Assembly: GCF_002803085.1 (NCBI RefSeq)
Contig: NZ_NNBJ01000004.1
Span: 379,571-443,570 of the forward strand
Direction: 5' to 3'
From: Streptomyces sp. CB01201
Lineage (GTDB): Bacteria; Actinomycetota; Actinomycetes; Streptomycetales; Streptomycetaceae
Length of the DNA: 64,000 nt
A program made the position numbers and the translations under genes. This document shows, in pieces, positions 58,574-64,000 of this stretch. A model generated the notes under the pieces. It was not told the DNA's origin and made no database searches. It saw only the letters and a list, made by a program, of their open reading frames with translations. Numbering within the stretch: position 1 is the first letter of the stretch; every line of letters starts with the position of its first letter.

Positions 58574-59134
58574 TCAGTGGCTGCCTCGGGTGTGCCGGGC
58601 GTACCGATCGGCGATCAGCAGGGCGCACGCCATGGACTCCGTACCCGCCGAGTCCACCTCGATGTCGTACCGCACCCCCACATGCACGGACTCGGCCTGG
58701 CCGCGGGCCATGCCGGGGGCGCGGTCACCGCGGGCGGTCTCGCGGCCGGCGGCCGTATCGGGGTCGCAGCGCACCCCGACCCAGAGCACGTCGAGTCCGT
58801 CGAGGGCGTGCTGCCAGCGCTTCTGGCCGTCGGCGCCGTCCAGGAAGACCTCGTCGAGCACCACCTGGGCGCCGGCCCGCACCATCGCGGCCACTCCGTG
58901 CGCCCAGGCGTCCGAGAGCCGGCGGTAGTCGGGGCCCACGGTCACCGTGCCGTCCGCCCCGATCTCCAGACCGCCTTCACCGCGGAGCGAGGCGGGCATG
59001 GCCGCGTCCACAGAGTCCACACCGAAGGCGAGCCAGGCGCCGGGCAGCACGGCCTGCAAACACCGGACGATTCCGGACTTGCCGGAACTGGAACCGCCGT
59101 TGAGCACGATCACCTGACACCGGGGCGTACGCAT
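58574..59134 (-). CDS. Chloramphenicol 3-O-phosphotransferase-like kinase
   Basis: 186-aa P-loop kinase very similar in layout to the CPT enzyme of the chloramphenicol producer S. venezuelae. Walker A is NGGSSSGKS (12-20), and GVDS with Asp40 matches the CPT catalytic Asp. Next come [19 protein letters not shown] and [11 protein letters not shown] 59134. It could protect against chloramphenicol-like compounds or phosphorylate another small molecule. No antibiotic biosynthesis genes for such a compound are in the window. Confidence 0.85.
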   Translation of the reverse strand: MRTPRCQVIVLNGGSSSGKSGIVRCLQAVLPGAWLAFGVDSVDAAMPASLRGEGGLEIGADGTVTVGPDYRRLSDAWAHGVAAMVRAGAQVVLDEVFLDGADGQKRWQHALDGLDVLWVGVRCDPDTAAGRETARGDRAPGMARGQAESVHVGVRYDIEVDSAGTESMACALLIADRYARHTRGSH

Positions 59135-59211
59135 CTGATCCGTCACGCGCGCCAGGGTAGGCGCGGGCCCTCGCCCGGCCAACCGAATTCCGCGCGGGAT
59201 AGCCTGCCCCG

Positions 59212-59739
59212 ATGCGGCGCGTTCTCGTGGTCGGCAGCACCGGAGCCGGCAAGTCCACCCTGGCCCGAGCCCTGGGCGAGCGGCTCGACCTGCCGTACCA
59301 CGAGGTGGACGCCCTGCACTTCGCCGGCCCGGGCTGGGCCGAGGACCCGCGCTTCGCGACCCGGGTGGCCGAGATCGCGGCCACCCCGGCGTGGGTGCTG
59401 GACTCGTACGGCACCCCGGAGGTCCGCCCCCTGTTGTGGGAGCGGGCCGACACGGTGCTCTGGCTGGACTACCCCAGGCGCGTCGTGATGCCGCGCGTAC
59501 TGCGCCGCTCGCTGCGCCGGACCGTACTGCGCGAGCGGATCTTCCACGGCAACCGGGAGACCCTGACGGAGTGGTTCCGCCCCGACCACCCGGCCCGCTG
59601 GGCCTGGTCCCAGTACGCCTCCCGCAGAGCGGCCCTGGCGGCCCTCACCACCGACCCCGCCTTCACCCCGCTGCACACCCTCCGCTTCACGGCGCCGCGC
59701 GAGACGCGGAGGTGGCTGAGCGCCCTCGAAAACCGCTAG
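59212..59739 (+). CDS. Adenylate kinase/topology-modulation-like P-loop protein
   Basis: 175-aa P-loop NTPase of the FlaR/adenylate-kinase-like type. Walker A is GSTGAGKST (8-16); [12 protein letters not shown] is the NMP-binding region and [11 protein letters not shown] lies in the lid. ATG 59212. It is divergent from the CPT-like gene 77 bp away. Small-molecule or nucleotide kinase activity is expected; specificity unknown. Confidence 0.82.
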   Translation: MRRVLVVGSTGAGKSTLARALGERLDLPYHEVDALHFAGPGWAEDPRFATRVAEIAATPAWVLDSYGTPEVRPLLWERADTVLWLDYPRRVVMPRVLRRSLRRTVLRERIFHGNRETLTEWFRPDHPARWAWSQYASRRAALAALTTDPAFTPLHTLRFTAPRETRRWLSALENR

Positions 59740-59776
59740 GCGCCGCACTGCGGGCGGCCTAGGATGCCGATCAAGG

Positions 59777-59849
59777 CGGGGTCGTAGCACAGAGGTAGTG
59801 CGCCTACACAGCATGGAGGAGGACGCCGGTTCGAATCCGGCCGCCCCGC
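59777..59849 (+). tRNA. tRNA-like element, degenerate
   Basis: A cloverleaf can be drawn. The T arm is canonical (GCCGG TTCGAAT CCGGC) and the D stem is GCAC/GTGC. The variable loop is AGGAC, and the acceptor stem CGGGG[T]CG/CGCCCCG. Three features are abnormal: a bulged T in the acceptor 5' strand, an A-G mismatch in the anticodon stem, and C instead of T at position 33 of the ACAGCAT loop (formal anticodon AGC). CCA is not encoded. It is probably a tRNA pseudogene or a tRNA-like attachment site rather than a working tRNA. Confidence 0.5.
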
Positions 59850-60131
59850 CCCTTCAGCCGGCGTCCGCCCCACCGCGCGGCAGACACCGAAAGGGCCCGC
59901 CCGGGCAACCCCGGTCGGGCCCTTCTCGATTCGCGGGTGCTCGGGTGCCCGAAGGTGCCCGGCCTGCGAACTCGGCCTGGATCAGGCCTTCTTGGTCTCC
60001 AAGTAATGGGCCGGGTCGGTGACCTGCAGCGATCACCGCTACGGGACGCTGACCTGGCCTTTTCTTGATTACAGGCGATGGGCTGCGACGGTCGCGAGCG
60101 GGTGTCTCGCGGACTGTGTGCGGACTGCAGG
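59850..60131. other. Region between the tRNA-like element and the STAND gene
   Basis: About 280 bp. It contains a hairpin (59891-59924) and, on the minus strand near 59985-60030, a short open stretch reading DPAHYLETKKA before a stop, with stop codons just upstream. This could be the remnant of a truncated gene. No intact gene. Confidence 0.4.
59891..59924. terminator. Hairpin after the tRNA-like element
   Basis: AAGGGCCCG / CGGGCCCTT 9-bp arms with a G+C-rich inner fold, about 40 bp downstream of the tRNA-like sequence. Confidence 0.65.
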
Positions 60132-63100
60132 TTACTTCGCGACAGCGATGCGCCCGCAGCAGTGCTTGAACTTTCTTCCGGTGCGCATCATGCATGGGCA
60201 TGGGCGGTTCCTGCCTGGCCGAACCACGGTAAGCGGTACAGTGCCGCCCACTGCGTTTCCCGAGGCGATGGCGCGCACCAAGTAGGAAGGATCATCGGCT
60301 GCCATGCCCTGCAGGTTCCTTCCCACCACCACGATCAGCGAACCCTCGGCTGCCTTCTGATACCAGCGGGGGAGGAAATTCAGCGGCATGCGGTGCAGGA
60401 GTTGGCCGGATGGGCCAGTAATTGAGAGATTGTTGTCTTCGAGTTTCGCTTGAACGGCACCGTTGTTGACGGCAGGTACGTCACGCAGGTCCAGCGGACG
60501 ACTATCGTTCATCTGGAGCAGGCTCTGCAGGTCAGTGAATCCGGTTGCGCGGTAGTTCGTGAGGACGAGGTCCCGTACCTGCGCGTCACGGTAAGAGCCC
60601 CATCCGCCGTAGCAATCGGCGATGATCCCGGCCCGGTCCCTGCCGAACAGGATGCATTCCACCTCAAAAACGACCTTCGGTTCTTTCGGCGCCTTCCCTT
60701 TTAGCTGGACTACCTTGGAGGCTACACAGTGGGGATGTGCCAACCGAAGCATGAGGCGGTCCATCCCCGGATGCTTCATGAGGAGCAATTCGGCTTCACC
60801 CGTCTCGTCGACCGAGAGGTTGCAGGCAGCGCATGTCTGGCGAGAGTTTCCGAGGTGAGCGGTGAGCTGTTCGACATCAAGCCCAGACAGCGCTTCCCTC
60901 ACGGCATCAGAGACATTGATCTGTCTTCTGCCCGTGGCAACTGCGGAATGGCTGACCTCGCAGTCTGCTTTGGTGACCGCTCCATCATCAACAGTGCGAA
61001 GTCGAGCGCGGATGGCCTCCAGGACACGCCTGTCGATTTCCTGCTCACTGCCCAGCAATTCCTCGATTGTCGGCTCTTTGGAATCGTCCTGTGCTGAGTC
61101 CAAGTGCAGCCCTCTGAGCAGCACGAGCGCCTCGCCCGCGTCTGACCAGCCGCTGAGCTCTTCGTGGAGATTGAAGGCTTGGCGTGCGTGTGCGCGGGCT
61201 TGTTCGGTGTCGCCAAGCACCCGAAAGGAACGAGCCAGGTTGAGCAGGCATGGGGCCTGCAATGTGGCGTCGTCGAGCTGCTCGATCAGAGCAAGCGCCT
61301 TACGAAATGCAGTGACAGCCTTCTCGTGATCACGCGAGAGTGCATGGTGAGATCCGACATTGAGATGAAGGGCTGCCTCGAGCGACTGCATCCCCAACTG
61401 CTCGGCCACAGGGATGAGCTTGGCGATCTCGGCAACGGCTTGTTCTTTCACCTCGTCGTGAAGTCTGCATACCGCAGCCATCCCGCGGGCCGTGAGGAGC
61501 ACATGGAGGTCCTTCTGCTCAGTAGCAAGTTCGGCGGCCTTGTCGTACTGATCGAGGGCTTCGCTCCATCTGTCGTTTCGAGCTTGCACATTGGCCAGGG
61601 CCATCCTGCAGTGCAGGACTGCCGACCTGTCGCCGGCCCGCTCACACTGGTCGAGCGCCTTGGTGATCGTTGACATCGCCTCCTTGTAGAGGCCCCGGCG
61701 CGAGTAGAGAACGGCGAGGGCACGAGACGCCTGCGCCCGGGTGGCCGGCGATGCCTCGTCCGACATCACTGAGATCACCGATTCCAGCGCCTGGGCGCCC
61801 TCCTGCCATCTGCCCGCGACGATGAGAGCTTCCCCGAGTGCAGCTCTTGCCTGGGCCAAGCCGCGTTTCTCATCGGTTCCGTCCAGAAGCTGAACTGCTT
61901 CCGTCAGATAGGTGACGGTCTCGCCGATCCGGCCCCGGTGCCACAGGTACTCGGCGTTCTTCTGCAGAGTCTGAGCGGTTACGATTGGGTTCCCCAGGTG
62001 CTTAGCCATGTCCCGGGCGTCGGCGAAGTAGGTTTCTGCCTCATCGAGATGACCGATGCCTCCGTGGTAGGAGGCCAAGTAGGCCAGCGCCCGAGCTGCG
62101 TGCTCGTAGTCGCCGATCCCGGTGGCGAGATTGGCGCATTCGCCGAGGTGTTCGGCGGCCTGATGGATATCTGCTCGCTCCGCGGCCTGACTTCCGATTC
62201 GAAACAGGGCCCGAACCTGTCCCTGAACATCCCCGGTGTCCCGGTAGATCGCCAGCGCGTCCTGCAAGGGGTGCACGGGGGCTGAGGCCGGCCGTTCCTC
62301 CGCGGGAGTCTCGGCGAGTTCCATCAGAGCCTTTGCCTCCCACTCCCGGCTTCCGACGGCTCGTGCTCGCTCGATGTCCAGTGAGGCATCCTTGGCAGCC
62401 TCAGTCAGTCGACCCGTCCTGCGCAACAGAGCGGCGAGGGCACCACGGTTCCAAAGCTCTGTACGGCTGTCCATGCGGGACAAGTTCCTGCTGTTGTGGA
62501 GGTATTGGTCGGCCCGACGCAGCTGGCCAATTGCCAGGTGGGCCTGGCCTAGATTGCCCAGGGCATGGGCCAGCATCCGGTTGTCCTCGATGACTCGCCA
62601 GAACAGCAACCCGTTGCGGAGAAATGGGATGGCCTCACGGGCCCGTCCGAGGTTGATGAGCAGAGTCCCCAAGGCAATCTGCGCCATGTGCATCTGGTAG
62701 GGATTTTCAGCCTTGTGTGCCGTCTCTGCGCTGCGCTGATACAGGTCTGCAGCGCGCTGGGTGTCCCCGAGGTGGCTGGCCACCATGCCAAGGTTGTACA
62801 GCGCTGATGCCGTCCATTCAGGTTTCGCGGACTGGGTTCCAGCTTCCAGCACGCACTCATAGACCCGACCCAGATCCCTCCAGTGGCTTCCGTGCCACAG
62901 AGAGGCGGTTAGGTCGGAGGCGAGACTGACGACTGGTCCCCACATCTGCTGTTGCCCCGCCAATTCGGTCATGGCGACAGCGCTTGGTCGATCGGCGTTC
63001 AGTACACGCAGAGCGTCTGCATTGCCCTGCGAGGGTACCTTCGCGTCTTTATCCACGAAGCCGATAGATTCGGTTGCCGTCTGAACACGAACAGCAAACA

Positions 63101-64000
63101 CAAGGCAGGTCTGTCTGATAACTGATTCTCGATGTTCTGCCGTGGCTGAGGCTGCTTTCAAGCGGGCGAAGCGGTGCAGAATCTCGTGGAATACGAACCG
63201 GTCTTCGTCGATCTGCTCGATGAGACTGAGCTCAAACAGTGCGTCCAGCAACTCTGTTGCAGCATCGACATGAGCGTCATCAAGTTCAGATTGAGGCGAC
63301 ATGGCTGCAGCAACTACGTCGGGGGTAATGGAAATGTGCGGCAGGATCCCGAGGGTAGTGAAGAGATCTGCCTGTTCTGGGTTGAGCGCGCCGTAGCTCC
63401 GCTCCAGCACGGGCTCCAGCGCGGTCTGGCCGGCCCGCAGAGCGCGCAGGCCGCGGTCGGGGCTCGTGATGTCCTCGAGGTAGCGGTCGACGCTGACTTT
63501 GGGGCGGCGTGCCAGGTGTGCGGCTGCCACATGCAGGGCGAGGGGATGCCCGGCGCACGCCTCCGCCAGCATGCTCACCTGGCTGTCGGTCAGCCGAGTA
63601 GGCCCGGCCACCGCCCTAACCAACCCTTCGCTGGCGTGGTCGGGCAATGGGCCGAGCTCGATGATTTGCACCAGAGCGGTCAGCCCGCTCAGCTTTGACC
63701 GGCTGGTGCACACCAGGCCGAAAGGTCCATCTACCTGGAGAACCTCAAGAAGCGCCTCCTCAGAGACGACATCGTCGATGAACAGGAGGACCTTACTGCC
63801 GGACAGCGTCGCGCGAAGCGCAGCGAGTTGCTGCGCACGACCCTCGGGAAGCGGTTCGCCGGGGCGCATTGTGCGCAGAACTTCCAGCACCAGATCTACT
63901 GGATCCCCTTCACCTGCCGCCAAAGCGAGGTCGATGTGGAACTGTCCGTCTGGGTAGACGTCTGCGACGAGTCGGGACAGACGCAGTGCGACGGCGCTCT
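60132..64000 (-). CDS. STAND NTPase (NB-ARC) with TPR array and C-terminal SEC-C motif, 5' partial
   Basis: At least 1,288 aa; the N-terminus lies beyond the right edge. The visible frame starts at the Walker A Lys-Ser (KSAVALRL), followed by VLLFIDDV (Walker B) and the ARC region with GHPLAL, so this is an NB-ARC ATPase. About 650 residues of TPR repeats follow (LYNLGMVASHLGDTQRAADLY, ALGNLGQAHLAIGQLRRADQY and others). The last ~200 residues are an unrecognised domain with a CAAC...HPHC cysteine/histidine set, ending in a SEC-C zinc motif (CPCMMRTGRKFKHCC). Base composition is less G+C-rich than the rest of the window. The architecture resembles signal-transducing or anti-phage STAND proteins, but no effector is identified. 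Confidence 0.85.
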   Translation of the reverse strand, partial: SAVALRLSRLVADVYPDGQFHIDLALAAGEGDPVDLVLEVLRTMRPGEPLPEGRAQQLAALRATLSGSKVLLFIDDVVSEEALLEVLQVDGPFGLVCTSRSKLSGLTALVQIIELGPLPDHASEGLVRAVAGPTRLTDSQVSMLAEACAGHPLALHVAAAHLARRPKVSVDRYLEDITSPDRGLRALRAGQTALEPVLERSYGALNPEQADLFTTLGILPHISITPDVVAAAMSPQSELDDAHVDAATELLDALFELSLIEQIDEDRFVFHEILHRFARLKAASATAEHRESVIRQTCLVFAVRVQTATESIGFVDKDAKVPSQGNADALRVLNADRPSAVAMTELAGQQQMWGPVVSLASDLTASLWHGSHWRDLGRVYECVLEAGTQSAKPEWTASALYNLGMVASHLGDTQRAADLYQRSAETAHKAENPYQMHMAQIALGTLLINLGRAREAIPFLRNGLLFWRVIEDNRMLAHALGNLGQAHLAIGQLRRADQYLHNSRNLSRMDSRTELWNRGALAALLRRTGRLTEAAKDASLDIERARAVGSREWEAKALMELAETPAEERPASAPVHPLQDALAIYRDTGDVQGQVRALFRIGSQAAERADIHQAAEHLGECANLATGIGDYEHAARALAYLASYHGGIGHLDEAETYFADARDMAKHLGNPIVTAQTLQKNAEYLWHRGRIGETVTYLTEAVQLLDGTDEKRGLAQARAALGEALIVAGRWQEGAQALESVISVMSDEASPATRAQASRALAVLYSRRGLYKEAMSTITKALDQCERAGDRSAVLHCRMALANVQARNDRWSEALDQYDKAAELATEQKDLHVLLTARGMAAVCRLHDEVKEQAVAEIAKLIPVAEQLGMQSLEAALHLNVGSHHALSRDHEKAVTAFRKALALIEQLDDATLQAPCLLNLARSFRVLGDTEQARAHARQAFNLHEELSGWSDAGEALVLLRGLHLDSAQDDSKEPTIEELLGSEQEIDRRVLEAIRARLRTVDDGAVTKADCEVSHSAVATGRRQINVSDAVREALSGLDVEQLTAHLGNSRQTCAACNLSVDETGEAELLLMKHPGMDRLMLRLAHPHCVASKVVQLKGKAPKEPKVVFEVECILFGRDRAGIIADCYGGWGSYRDAQVRDLVLTNYRATGFTDLQSLLQMNDSRPLDLRDVPAVNNGAVQAKLEDNNLSITGPSGQLLHRMPLNFLPRWYQKAAEGSLIVVVGRNLQGMAADDPSYLVRAIASGNAVGGTVPLTVVRPGRNRPCPCMMRTGRKFKHCCGRIAVAK

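Noticed and set aside
59985..60030. Truncated gene ending DPAHYLETKKA
   Set aside because: Only a dozen or so codons without a stop; too short to call a pseudogene, noted in the intergenic entry only.

Overview
The window reads as a chromosomal segment of a Streptomyces. The evidence is very high G+C codon usage, the complete dasR-dasABC-dasD-nagB chitin/GlcNAc locus with DasR-type operators, a WblE (WhiB1-type) protein, the sigma-H/anti-sigma pair, an EshA-type family 2B encapsulin, and a B12 riboswitch in front of a class Ia nrdAB. No rRNA genes, CRISPR arrays or complete insertion sequences were seen. Functions are assigned by reading the sequence and recalling families; no database search was run.

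Layout. (1) 0.1-4.7 kb: two HD-type signalling proteins, a TPR protein and peptide deformylase. (2) 4.7-9.1 kb: leftward nrdAB with a cobalamin riboswitch and probable paired NrdR boxes, and a divergent Uma2-family protein. (3) 9.1-11.0 kb: a sodium:solute symporter with its DUF3311 partner. (4) 11.2-24.9 kb: a long leftward run of overlapping genes, probably one operon. It encodes a small secreted peptide, an 86-aa protein, two GT2 glycosyltransferases, a UbiA-type phosphoribosyl-lipid synthase candidate, a flippase-like membrane protein, a class III aminotransferase, an NAD-dependent epimerase, two membrane-anchored EEP hydrolases, an aldo/keto reductase, an MMPL exporter and a LuxR-type regulator. 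It looks like an uncharacterised polyprenyl-linked glycan or glycolipid pathway. (5) 25.1-31.3 kb: dasR, dasABC and dasD for chitobiose/GlcNAc uptake and hydrolysis.

(6) 31.3-37.3 kb: an accessory four-gene operon between dasD and nagB: 2OG-Fe(II) oxygenase, DUF6271 glycosyltransferase-like protein, a PLP decarboxylase-GNAT fusion and an MFS exporter. A DasR-type operator precedes it. This is the strongest candidate for an undescribed biosynthetic system. (7) 37.3-37.8 kb: a cluster of palindromic-type repeats. (8) 37.8-46.4 kb: nagB, an SDR/TetR pair, a PdtaS-like kinase, wblE, a diacylglycerol-kinase-like enzyme, sigH-prsH and a UBP zinc-finger protein. (9) 46.4-51.7 kb: a CPA1 antiporter, a PLP enzyme, an amidase, and flavohaemoglobin with NsrR. 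(10) 51.8-54.4 kb: the encapsulin shell gene and its polyprenyl synthase cargo candidate. (11) 54.5-59.7 kb: MFS, DUF6304, membrane protein/GntR pair, VOC protein, chloramphenicol phosphotransferase and a small P-loop kinase. (12) 59.77-64 kb: a degenerate tRNA-like element followed by a lower-G+C STAND (NB-ARC) TPR protein with SEC-C tail that runs off the right edge. This has the look of an island boundary.

Regulatory thread. Seven DasR-like 16-mers (dre) lie at 12272, 26137, 26293, 26317, 31514, 38622 and 40355. They suggest that GlcNAc/chitin status is coupled not only to das/nag genes but also to the LuxR-type regulator of region 4, the accessory operon of region 6 and the PdtaS-like kinase.
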